Shown one piece after another: positions 26,298-34,276 of a stretch of 64,000 nucleotides of DNA. The notes below the pieces were generated by a model. That model had not been told where the DNA came from, did no database searches, and saw only the letters and a program-made list of their open reading frames with translations. Position 1 is the stretch's first letter; each line of letters starts with the position of its first letter. Source of the DNA: Maricurvus nonylphenolicus (GTDB lineage Bacteria; Pseudomonadota; Gammaproteobacteria; Pseudomonadales; Cellvibrionaceae); assembly GCF_042854845.1 (NCBI RefSeq), contig NZ_AP031498.1, positions 1,054,001 through 1,118,000 on the forward strand, written 5' to 3'. Position numbers and translations under genes: made by a program.

Positions 26298-27773
26298 ATG
26301 AGCGAATCCGAAAAGTTTAATCTCTTCTCCTTTACGGGGAAGATGAAGATCCTCCACATGAGCTGGATGGCCTTCTTTATTACCTTCCTGGTGTGGTTTA
26401 ACTTCGCCCCACTGTTGGTTGCGGTGAAAGAATCCTTAGGCCTGACCTCGGCAGAAATCAAAACCCTGCTGCTGTTGAACGTATCTATCGCGATTCCTGC
26501 TCGAGTCCTGATTGGTATGTTGACCGATAAATACGGTCCACGTCTGGTTTACTCCGCACTGTTGATCGTGTGTTCTTTCCCATGCTTTATGTTCGCTGTT
26601 GCCGATGACTTTACGCAGGCAGCGATTGCTCGTTTTGCGCTGGGTCTGATCGGTGCCGGTTTTGTAATTGGTATTCGTCTGGTATCTGAGTGGTTCCCAC
26701 ATAACGAGCTGGGTACTGCAGAGGGTATCTACGGTGGTTGGGGTAACTTCGGTTCCGCTGCTGCTGCGTTCACCCTGCCTACCGTTGCTATCATGTTCGG
26801 CGGTGAAGACGGCTGGCGTTATGCCATGGGTATCACCGGTGTTCTGAGCCTGGTGTTTGGTTTTATCTTCTACGCTAACGTATCTGACACCCCGAAAGGT
26901 TCTACTTACTTCCGTCCTAAAACCCTGGGCGCGATGGAAGTAACCTCTAAAGGTGACTTCTTCTTCCTGCTGGCGATGAAAATCCCAATGTACGCTGCAC
27001 TGGCTCTGCTGGTGTGGAAACTGTCCCCTAACGGTGTGAGCCTGCTGGGTGAGGTTGCGGCCAATGCCATTTATGCGGGGCTGGTTGTTCTGTACTTGTA
27101 CGATGCGTCTAAAGTTTGGAACGTGAACAAGAACGTCTTTAAAGAGCCTGTACCTGAGCTGCACCGTTACAGCTTTAAACAGGTTGCTGTTCTGAATGTA
27201 CTGTACTTTGCGACTTTCGGTTCTGAGCTGGCTGTTGTATCCATGCTGCCACTGTTCTTTGCTGATACCTTCGAGCTGACCCCAGTGATTGCCGGTATGG
27301 TGGCGTCTGCATACGCCTTTATGAACCTGATGTCTCGTCCTGGTGGTGGCTGGATTTCTGACCGCTTCGGCCGCAAGCCTACCCTGTTGATTCTGACTGC
27401 AGGTCTGGCTGTTGGTTACTTTGCGATGGCACAGGTTGAGAGCTCCTGGCCTCTGTGGTTGGCGGTTGTTGCAGCTATGGCGTGTTCTTTCTTTGTACAG
27501 GCTGGTGAAGGTGCAGTATTCGCGGCGGTTCCTCTGATCAAGCGTCGTATGACTGGCCAGATCGCCGGTATGACCGGTGCTTACGGTAACGTAGGTGCGG
27601 TAGTTTATCTGACTGTTCTGTCCATGGTTGATTACAGCACCTTCTTTATGGTGATTGCAGGTACTGCGGTACTGGGCTTTGTAACGCTGCTGTTTATGAG
27701 CGAGCCTAAAGGTCAAATCGCCGAAGTGAATGAAGACGGTAGTGTAACCCTGATTGATGTTGCCAAGTCTTAA
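26298..27773 (+). CDS. narK: nitrate/nitrite transporter (NNP family, MFS)
   Basis: A 491-residue, 12-helix major facilitator for nitrate or nitrite. The NNP signatures are clear: GLIGAGFVIGIRLVSEWFP followed by GTAEGIYGGWGNFGSAAAAF, and the second half has AYAFMNLMSRPGGGWISDRFGRK and VQAGEGAVFAAVPL. Codon use is strongly biased to CTG, CGT and GGT, unlike its neighbours, which points to high expression. A sigma54 promoter and NtrC-like sites precede it, and a PP2C-kinase fusion follows, as in assimilatory nitrate clusters of Pseudomonas. A strong terminator lies between the two genes. The nitrate and nitrite reductase genes are not in the window. Confidence 0.95.
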   Translation: MSESEKFNLFSFTGKMKILHMSWMAFFITFLVWFNFAPLLVAVKESLGLTSAEIKTLLLLNVSIAIPARVLIGMLTDKYGPRLVYSALLIVCSFPCFMFAVADDFTQAAIARFALGLIGAGFVIGIRLVSEWFPHNELGTAEGIYGGWGNFGSAAAAFTLPTVAIMFGGEDGWRYAMGITGVLSLVFGFIFYANVSDTPKGSTYFRPKTLGAMEVTSKGDFFFLLAMKIPMYAALALLVWKLSPNGVSLLGEVAANAIYAGLVVLYLYDASKVWNVNKNVFKEPVPELHRYSFKQVAVLNVLYFATFGSELAVVSMLPLFFADTFELTPVIAGMVASAYAFMNLMSRPGGGWISDRFGRKPTLLILTAGLAVGYFAMAQVESSWPLWLAVVAAMACSFFVQAGEGAVFAAVPLIKRRMTGQIAGMTGAYGNVGAVVYLTVLSMVDYSTFFMVIAGTAVLGFVTLLFMSEPKGQIAEVNEDGSVTLIDVAKS

Positions 27774-27797
27774 TTCAAGCCTTGCTTGATTGATTAA

Positions 27798-27826
27798 AAA
27801 ACGGCCGCCTTTGGGTGGCCGTTTTT
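27798..27826 (+). terminator. rho-independent terminator of narK
   Basis: AAAACGGCC (27798-27806) pairs with GGCCGTTTT (27817-27825), followed by T. It stands between narK and the kinase gene, so the latter needs readthrough or its own promoter. Confidence 0.88.
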
Positions 27827-27878
27827 GCGTTTGTACTCTTTCCTATAACGCTTCCCTAAGGGGTGAAATTAAACAATA

Positions 27879-29702
27879 ATGACTGCAAAAGAAGATCTGA
27901 CAACAGACAATCGAGAGTTCGAAGACATTATGCCGTTGTTGCCTTTTGGGGATGATCAGCCGCAGTTAGACGTCGAGTTTGGCGGGCATTCTATTGCTGG
28001 TCGTAAAGAGAAGAACGAAGATGCCTTTGCGGCGCGCCAGCCCGATGGCGGCGAACGCTATTATAAAGGTGTGGTTGCCTGTGTTGCTGATGGGGTGAGC
28101 TGTAGTGAAAACGCCCAGCAGGCTAGTCAGACCAGCGTCATGGACTTTATCGAGAACTACTACAGTACGCCGGATACCTGGGGAGTTAAGCAGGCGGCGG
28201 CCAAGGTCCTGTCTTCGTTAAACTCCTGGTTATTCCATCACGGCCAGCAGGGTAACCTGCGCCACAATGGCCTGGTAACCACCTTCAGTGGTGCCATTTT
28301 AAAATCCACCACCGCACATATATTCCACGCTGGTGACAGTCGTATTTATCGTTTGCGCCAGGGTAATCTGGAGCAGGTCACCCGCGATCATACCCACAAA
28401 CAAATTGGTACCAAGGCTTTTCTAACCCGTGCCCTGGGTATGGATAGTCGCCTGGATGTGGATTACCAGCAGAAGTCGTTAAAAGTCGGTGATGTATTGA
28501 TGCTTACCACCGACGGTGTACACGATACCCTCAAGGATCACGATCTATTGGCGATGTTGCAGGCGCACCTGGCGGAAACGCCGGAGGCACCAACCCTGGA
28601 GCAAACCGCACGCCGCATTGTCGATGATGCCTATGAGGCAGGCAGTGAAGACAATATCAGTTGTCTGCTGGTAAAAATCAAAGAATTGCCCATAGAAGAT
28701 ATCAACGAAGTTCATCGCAAGCTAACCAAGCTAACCATTCCGCCGGTGATGGAGCCGGGGCACAAGATTGATGGTTACGAAATTCAAAAAATTGTTCACT
28801 CCGGTACTCGCAGTCATCTGTATCTGGTTAAGCAGATGGAAACCGGCAAGAAGTATGTCTTAAAGGCGCCGTCGGAAAACTTTGCTGAGGATGCGCAATA
28901 CCTGGAAGGTTTTATTCGCGAGCAGTGGGTGGGGCGTAGAATCAATCACCCCAATGTTATGAAGATTTACCCGCGCCCGGCAGAAAGCCCCTTTATGTAT
29001 CACCTGTGTGAATATATTGAGGGTACCAGCTTGCGCCAGTGGATGATTGATAATCCGCAGCCGAGCCTGGCCAAAGTGCGTGAACTGGCCAAGGGTATGG
29101 TAGCGGCTGTGCGCGTCTTCCAGCGTCAGGGTATGGTGCACCGGGATATCAAACCGGAAAATATTTTGCTCGATGAGCACGAGCGGGTACGTCTGATTGA
29201 TTTTGGTACCGTGCAGGTTGATGGCCTGGATGAAATTGCCACACCGTTAGGTGAAGAGGTTCCGGTTGGTTCGGTCAACTATATTGCCCCGGAATATTTA
29301 CGTGGCGAAAAAGGCCAGCATTATTCCGATATTTTCTCGCTGGGGGTGATTCTCTACGAAATGTGTACCGGCACCTTACCGTTTAAACAAACCGCAGCAC
29401 AACAGCAACAGCCGCAACATTATCAGGAATGGAATTATATTCCGGCACGCCGAGCACGCCCGGAATTACCGCTGTGGTTGGATCTCACTCTGGAAAAAGC
29501 CAGTGACCCTAACCCGGCTAAACGTTATCACGTGATGTCGGAATTACTGCACGATTTAAGTAGCCCTAATGCGGAGTTAGTGGCTGTACATAAAAGTGCG
29601 CCGCTGTTAAAGCGTAATCCGACGCTGTTTTGGCAGGGAATATCAGCCTTGTTGGCAGTAGGCTTGGTTGCGCAGTGGGTATATATGTCGCAGTTTATGT
29701 AA
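27879..29702 (+). CDS. PP2C phosphatase-Ser/Thr protein kinase fusion, membrane-anchored
   Basis: A 607-residue bifunctional signalling protein. The N-terminal PP2C-type phosphatase (about 33-265) shows KNEDAFAARQ, CVADGVS, HAGDSRIYRLR, LTTDGVHD and EDNISCLL. The Hanks-type kinase (about 285-555) shows HRDIKPENILLDE for the catalytic loop, IDFGTVQ for the DFG magnesium loop and APEYLRG. The last 25 residues form a membrane helix. Such fusions sit beside nitrate transporter and assimilatory reductase genes in Pseudomonas (the PA1782 position), which suggests a role in nitrate assimilation control; targets are unknown. A hairpin follows. Confidence 0.93.
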   Translation: MTAKEDLTTDNREFEDIMPLLPFGDDQPQLDVEFGGHSIAGRKEKNEDAFAARQPDGGERYYKGVVACVADGVSCSENAQQASQTSVMDFIENYYSTPDTWGVKQAAAKVLSSLNSWLFHHGQQGNLRHNGLVTTFSGAILKSTTAHIFHAGDSRIYRLRQGNLEQVTRDHTHKQIGTKAFLTRALGMDSRLDVDYQQKSLKVGDVLMLTTDGVHDTLKDHDLLAMLQAHLAETPEAPTLEQTARRIVDDAYEAGSEDNISCLLVKIKELPIEDINEVHRKLTKLTIPPVMEPGHKIDGYEIQKIVHSGTRSHLYLVKQMETGKKYVLKAPSENFAEDAQYLEGFIREQWVGRRINHPNVMKIYPRPAESPFMYHLCEYIEGTSLRQWMIDNPQPSLAKVRELAKGMVAAVRVFQRQGMVHRDIKPENILLDEHERVRLIDFGTVQVDGLDEIATPLGEEVPVGSVNYIAPEYLRGEKGQHYSDIFSLGVILYEMCTGTLPFKQTAAQQQQPQHYQEWNYIPARRARPELPLWLDLTLEKASDPNPAKRYHVMSELLHDLSSPNAELVAVHKSAPLLKRNPTLFWQGISALLAVGLVAQWVYMSQFM

Positions 29703-29730
29703 TGTGGCATCCGCGTAGGCGGATGCCACA
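29703..29730. terminator. bidirectional terminator hairpin
   Basis: TGTGGCATCCGC (29703-29714) pairs perfectly with GCGGATGCCACA (29719-29730) across a GTAG loop. It lies between the kinase gene and the convergent porin gene. Confidence 0.8.
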
Positions 29731-29749
29731 ATAGTCTTATAAAACAGAA

Positions 29750-31018
29750 TTAAAAATTCGCCGTAGCGGTTAGCCAAAGTTTAGTGGTATCCGTACTACT
29801 CCAATCACTATCCGCATCAAAGTCCGCATACTTCAGACTTAATCCATAACGCTTGGCAAATTTCTTACTGATTGAAATACCCCACTCATCACCATAATCA
29901 CTGGCTCCACCGGTCGCTGCACTGCTGTCATCGGATTCAAACTGATGGGCGACCAGTGACAGGTTTATGCCTTCAAGGTTGTAGCTGATAGATGCATAGG
30001 TATCTTCAACACCGCCGTCTACATTGCCTAAACCACCACCCAGAAAGCGATCGGTCCAGCCCTGGAATTTATGCAGGGTGGCCAGTGGCGTAACAAAGAA
30101 ACCATCGCTGCCATCAGCTTCCAGAGTTTCCTGGCCTAGCTTAAAGGTAAAGCCAGCGAGTTTGCCGTAGGCTTCCAGCAGGACATAGTCGGCATCGTAA
30201 CTCTTGGGGTTGTCGTGGGCATCGGATTGTTGAGCATATTCCAGCGCGTAGCCAAAACTGTCGTATTTACCGGCAACACGCAGCCCTGTGGTTTTACTCG
30301 ACATGGCTACGGCATTACTTTCTTCATTATCAATGTCGTAATGGTACAGGGTGGCTTTAGTATGTTTGATACCGGAATAGCTGACGTTGAAATATTTTGT
30401 TGAGTGGTCGTGTTTACCCAGGTTATCAGGCTCACCGTCGGTACGATCTTCGCCCCAGATACGTCGCACTTGGTTGATATAGCCTAAATAGATTTCGGTA
30501 TCTTTAAAGGCTTTGCTGGCGATAGTTGTAGCGAGATAGGTTTGTTCATTTTGACGGAAGCCCACACCACCGATGTAACGCTGGTTATCGAGGTTAAGGC
30601 GTTGGCGGCCGTAGCGTAAATCGGTCTTGTTGAAGTTGTAATTCAGCCATACCTGATTGATCTCCGTGTCTTCAGGATCTGAAATAACGGATTTATCGGC
30701 CAAGTCAGCATCGGAATTACTGGGGTGGGTTTTATAGTCGACCGAATCCAGCTCGGTGACATCGTCCATTTCGATCTGTGCGTTGAAGCCGTTAAAGGGC
30801 GCTGTGGTATAGGAAAGCCGGGTACGCAGGGTAAAGGCTTCGGCATCTGTATCAGAGCCCGTGCTGATATCGTCCTCGACATCTTCATAGCGCAGGCGAA
30901 AGTTGAGTTTGACTTCGCCGTCTTTAATGGCTTTGGTAAGACCGTCTTCGGTATAAGCAGGAAGGCTAACGCAGGTGCTGCAAATAGCTACGGGTAATAG
31001 CAGGCGGGTCATTTTCAT
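29750..31018 (-). CDS. outer-membrane porin, alginate-export/OprD-like beta barrel
   Basis: A 422-residue outer-membrane protein from ATG 31018, chosen for its AAGGAG ribosome site; an upstream start at 31051 has none. Signal peptide about 1-22 (ending SLPAYT). The repeating amphipathic strands (LNFRLRYEDVED, FTLRTRLSYTT, NQVWLNYNFNKTDLRYGRQRLNLDNQRYIGG) are typical of Alginate_exp-type channels, ending WLTATANF. It lies 98 bp after pxpC on the same strand, so it may be the last gene of the 5-oxoproline operon and could pass the substrate. That link is inference. Confidence 0.8.
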   Translation of the reverse strand: MKMTRLLLPVAICSTCVSLPAYTEDGLTKAIKDGEVKLNFRLRYEDVEDDISTGSDTDAEAFTLRTRLSYTTAPFNGFNAQIEMDDVTELDSVDYKTHPSNSDADLADKSVISDPEDTEINQVWLNYNFNKTDLRYGRQRLNLDNQRYIGGVGFRQNEQTYLATTIASKAFKDTEIYLGYINQVRRIWGEDRTDGEPDNLGKHDHSTKYFNVSYSGIKHTKATLYHYDIDNEESNAVAMSSKTTGLRVAGKYDSFGYALEYAQQSDAHDNPKSYDADYVLLEAYGKLAGFTFKLGQETLEADGSDGFFVTPLATLHKFQGWTDRFLGGGLGNVDGGVEDTYASISYNLEGINLSLVAHQFESDDSSAATGGASDYGDEWGISISKKFAKRYGLSLKYADFDADSDWSSTDTTKLWLTATANF

Positions 31019-31115
31019 AAAGCATCTCCTTATGGGTGAAAAACGCTTCATAAAAATGTAATAAATATTTGAAATATTTCAAGTTTATGACATCTGAGGC
31101 CACAAGGAGATGGCG

Positions 31116-32060
31116 TTATAGCTCTTCGGGTTGCATCTGTTGCCAGCGGGTATGGTGCAGGTGTAATTGATTGTGGGCATGATCCATGCTAATGGGGGTA
31201 AAGCTGATTTCAGCTCCTGGCTGTAGCTGAGCCAGCTTGGCCAAATCCAACGACAGTACTGAGCCAATTTTGGGGTAGCCGCCAATCGTCTGGCGATCAT
31301 TTAACAGAATAATCGGCTGGCCATCACCGGGAATTTGAATGGCGCCCAGGCAAATACCTTCCGACAACATCGTGGTAATACTGGATTCAATCGTCGGGCC
31401 ATTAAGGCGGTAACCCATACGATCACATTGATCGCTAACGGTATAGCGGCTGTTAAAAAACAAGCGTTGTTGGTAGCGGCTAAAACTGCTTTCCTGAAAA
31501 CCGGGTATCACTCGCAGTTCGACGTGTTTACCATACTGTGGACGAAATTTTTCGGGCACGCGCAGGGTTGGGCGTTGTGTGTGCTTGGGGCCCGTTGCGC
31601 AGGGTAGGCGATCATCCTTTTGTAATGCCAGGCCCGAGAGTCCGCCTAAGCCTTCGCGAACAACCGTAGAGTTACTACCGAATTCTTCAGCGATATCCAG
31701 TCCGCCTTCTACGGCAAGGTAACTGCGACAACCCTGTTGGCAAAATCCCAATTCGATACGATCACCACTGCGAATAAAATGGGTTTGCCACAGTGGCTGG
31801 TTTTCGCCGTTAATGGTTAACGGCATGACTGCACCGGCCACAGCTATACGCATATCACCGCTGGCAATTAATTGCAGGCCGCCAAACGTAACTTCAATCG
31901 CGGTGCTGTTGTCGTTGTTTTCGCACAAGCGGTTAGCCCAGCGAAAAGCATCTGGATCCATCGGACCACCGTTGGTCAGCCCGATAGTGTGATGGCCGAA
32001 GCGGCCACCATCTTGCAGTAAGGATAAAAAACCGGGTTTAATCACATGCAACTTTTTCAC
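31116..32060 (-). CDS. pxpC: 5-oxoprolinase subunit C
   Basis: The KipA/PxpC component of the ATP-dependent 5-oxoprolinase that opens pyroglutamate to glutamate. The 314 residues match the biotin-dependent carboxyltransferase-like fold: PGFLSLLQDGGRFGHHTIGLTNGGPMDPDAFRWAN at the start (a family hallmark), EVTFGGL, and the late SEGICLGAIQIPGDGQPIILLNDRQTIGGYPKIG. The GTG start overlaps the pxpB stop by 4 bp (GTGA), so the subunits are translated in a coupled way. Cytoplasmic. Confidence 0.94.
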   Translation of the reverse strand: MKKLHVIKPGFLSLLQDGGRFGHHTIGLTNGGPMDPDAFRWANRLCENNDNSTAIEVTFGGLQLIASGDMRIAVAGAVMPLTINGENQPLWQTHFIRSGDRIELGFCQQGCRSYLAVEGGLDIAEEFGSNSTVVREGLGGLSGLALQKDDRLPCATGPKHTQRPTLRVPEKFRPQYGKHVELRVIPGFQESSFSRYQQRLFFNSRYTVSDQCDRMGYRLNGPTIESSITTMLSEGICLGAIQIPGDGQPIILLNDRQTIGGYPKIGSVLSLDLAKLAQLQPGAEISFTPISMDHAHNQLHLHHTRWQQMQPEEL

Positions 32061-32734
32061 AGCGCGCCACCCATATCCAAAAAACTGTCACGATCCACGG
32101 CGTAAAAGCGTACGCGATCGCCCACGTCTACCGGCATGGTTGGTTGCTGCGTTTTATCAAACATTGACGTAGGGCAGCGGCCAATAATATTCCAGCCGCC
32201 GGGTGAAGCAGCGGGATAAACGGCGGTTTGTTGATCGGCAATAGCCACACTGCCTTTGGCCACCTGTTTGCGTGGTGTGGTTAATCGTGGAGTGGCAATT
32301 CGGGTATCTACTTCACCAAGATAGGCAAAGCCAGGTGCGAAACCAATAGCGTAAACACGATATTCCATAGCTTGATGAATATTAATAATTTCATCAATGC
32401 TCAGTTGGCTCAGTTCACTGATACGTTGTAAGTCCGGGCCGCATTCTTCGCCGTAGTACACCGGTAGCTCGACAAGTTTGCCGGATTGAATACTTTGTTC
32501 TGATTTAGCTTCCAGTGCCTGACGAATTAATTTCCTTACGGCAATATGATCAGTTTGCAAGGCATCAAATAACACCAGCAGCGAGGCGAAGGAGGGAATC
32601 GCATCGATCAGTTTATCGCCCATCGCGCTGCGGATCGCATAAAAGGCTTGCTGCACTTCGGCGGCAACCTCGGGGCTGGCTTTATCGCTGAAATAAACAA
32701 TCAGCGAATTTTCTCCGGCAACATGAATTCTCAT
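32057..32734 (-). CDS. pxpB: 5-oxoprolinase subunit B
   Basis: The KipI/PxpB component, 225 residues. Diagnostic blocks are YRVYAIGFAPGFAYLGEVD, LTTPRKQVAKGSVAIADQQTAVYPAASPGGWNIIGRCP and DKTQQPTMPVDVGDRVRF. It forms a complex with PxpC and works with PxpA. Start and stop overlap both neighbours by 4 bp, placing it in the middle of a three-gene coupled operon. In Bacillus the homologue also affects sporulation kinase, which does not apply here. Confidence 0.94.
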   Translation of the reverse strand: MRIHVAGENSLIVYFSDKASPEVAAEVQQAFYAIRSAMGDKLIDAIPSFASLLVLFDALQTDHIAVRKLIRQALEAKSEQSIQSGKLVELPVYYGEECGPDLQRISELSQLSIDEIINIHQAMEYRVYAIGFAPGFAYLGEVDTRIATPRLTTPRKQVAKGSVAIADQQTAVYPAASPGGWNIIGRCPTSMFDKTQQPTMPVDVGDRVRFYAVDRDSFLDMGGAL

Positions 32735-33468
32735 GACGAGTGAATCAGTTGGCGGATTTGGTTAATGGCATCCACTCCGGCCTGGTTATCGCCGTGAACG
32801 CAGAGTGTATCTGCAGCCAGAGGCAGCGTTTTACCACTGACAGTGGTAACCGTTTGGGTATCTTGCAGTTGTTGTACTTGCTGCAACATATCATCGTGGT
32901 TTAACACGGCACCTGCTTTACTACGGGCCAGCAGTAAACCGTCATCGTCATAACGCCGATCGGCAAAGGCTTCAAAATACAGTGGCAGTTGATAGGTTTC
33001 TGCTTCATGGCGGTGTTGATCCGCGCTAGCCGTGGCCTGCAGCATGAGGTGCAGCGGCTTATGGAACTCGGCAAGGGTTTGCATAATGGTGCGGCGGATA
33101 TCATCGCGCTTCATCATGTCGTTGTAGAGAGCTCCGTGGGGTTTTACGTAGTGAAGTTCCAGGCCATGGTTGCGGGCCATGCCATCCAGCGCCGCAATTT
33201 GGTAATTCAGCAGGGCGTGGATTTCTTCCATGGAGCAGTTAAGTGAGCGCCGGCCAAAGCCGGCAAGATCCGGATAGCTCGGATGGGCGCCGACGGTCAC
33301 CCCGTGTTGTTTGGCAAGGGTGAGGGTGTTATTGATCACCACAGGATCACCGGCATGATAGCCACAGGCGATATTGGCCTGGTCAATATAAGGCATCACA
33401 GCTTCGTCGACCCCCATAGTCCAGGAGCCAAAGCTTTCGCCGAGATCGCAGTTTAGAAGTAGTGTCAC
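32731..33468 (-). CDS. pxpA: 5-oxoprolinase subunit A (LamB/YcsF family)
   Basis: The 245-residue subunit A, starting from GTG at 33468. Family blocks are LLLNCDLGESFGSWTMG, IDQANIACGYHAGDP, GVTVGAHPSYPDLAGFGRR, VKPHGALYNDM and the C-terminal ADTLCVHGDNQAGVDA. Together with PxpB and PxpC it hydrolyses 5-oxoproline with ATP. It is first in the operon; a TetR gene lies 58 bp upstream on the same strand and could regulate or be cotranscribed with it. Confidence 0.95.
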   Translation of the reverse strand: MTLLLNCDLGESFGSWTMGVDEAVMPYIDQANIACGYHAGDPVVINNTLTLAKQHGVTVGAHPSYPDLAGFGRRSLNCSMEEIHALLNYQIAALDGMARNHGLELHYVKPHGALYNDMMKRDDIRRTIMQTLAEFHKPLHLMLQATASADQHRHEAETYQLPLYFEAFADRRYDDDGLLLARSKAGAVLNHDDMLQQVQQLQDTQTVTTVSGKTLPLAADTLCVHGDNQAGVDAINQIRQLIHSS

Positions 33469-33526
33469 CCTATTTACCCTTTGGTCTTACTTACAGGTAT
33501 TTTATCAGCTCTATTTCGCGCTGTAA

Positions 33527-34174
33527 TTATGCGGGTTGGCGGGGGAGCTCCCTGGGCAGATAGGTTTCCAGGTAGGCTGATGCAGCCCGCTTGGCTTCTG
33601 CGGTCATGGCCTCAGTGATGTCATTTTCCCGCAACATGGAAAGCACAAACATCAGGTCAATGATCTCAACGGCATAAAAGAACACATCCAGTTCATTGGG
33701 GATTTGAGGTAAGACAAAATAGCTTTCCAGGTGTTGCTTAAGTAAAGCACCCAGACGCCGGTCGTTATCCCGGTCTGCACGTTTAAATTGCGGTGGGGTT
33801 TTACCACCGATCAGCAGTTGGCGAGCGGCGGGATGGTTGTGGTAAAAATTTACTGCGCGCTCAATCATGCCATTACAGACATCGTGCCAGTGAGAGATAT
33901 TTTGATCTTTGATCGGTTGCGCCAAGTGGTTGTATAACTCTTCACCAATACGGGTGGTTAGGGCCGAATAGAGGTCCATAATATTGGCGTAAAAATGATA
34001 GGCCGAGCCCTTGGGAATATTGGCGTGCTCGGCTATGTCGAGAAAGGTAATATCTTCGAGGTCTTTCTCAACAAGCAGAATAGCGGCACTGTTCAGCAGG
34101 CTCTCGCGACGGGCTCGCCCTCTTGCCTGGGTGGTGCCATTACTGCGCTTGGTTTTTGTAGATGATTCGACCAT
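33527..34174 (-). CDS. TetR-family transcriptional regulator
   Basis: A 215-residue repressor-type protein from ATG 34174; a TTG at 34213 extends the frame. The N-terminal helix-turn-helix is in LNSAAILLVEKDLEDITFLDIAEHANIPKGSAYHFYANIMDLYSAL, with GSAYHFY as the recognition turn. The C-terminal ligand domain is unassigned. It lies between pxpA (58 bp) and the aminotransferase (103 bp), on the same strand as both. A TTAAACTCG sequence 25 nt upstream resembles elements near the aminotransferase and kinase promoters, so it may control those genes and itself. Confidence 0.88.
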   Translation of the reverse strand: MVESSTKTKRSNGTTQARGRARRESLLNSAAILLVEKDLEDITFLDIAEHANIPKGSAYHFYANIMDLYSALTTRIGEELYNHLAQPIKDQNISHWHDVCNGMIERAVNFYHNHPAARQLLIGGKTPPQFKRADRDNDRRLGALLKQHLESYFVLPQIPNELDVFFYAVEIIDLMFVLSMLRENDITEAMTAEAKRAASAYLETYLPRELPRQPA

Positions 34175-34276
34175 TGCCACAGTATATCGATTACATCTTT
34201 TAAACTCGACCAAATTCTTGAGGTGCCGCCCCGGTAAGCTATTTATCCGAGGCAGGCTTTGGAAACGCTATAAACG

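Noticed and set aside
26436..27716. 426-codon open frame on the minus strand opposite narK
   Set aside because: It lies wholly within narK, whose strong CTG/CGT/GGT bias keeps the antisense frame open. Its product is a low-quality Gln/Arg/His/Thr-rich sequence with no domain or ribosome site.
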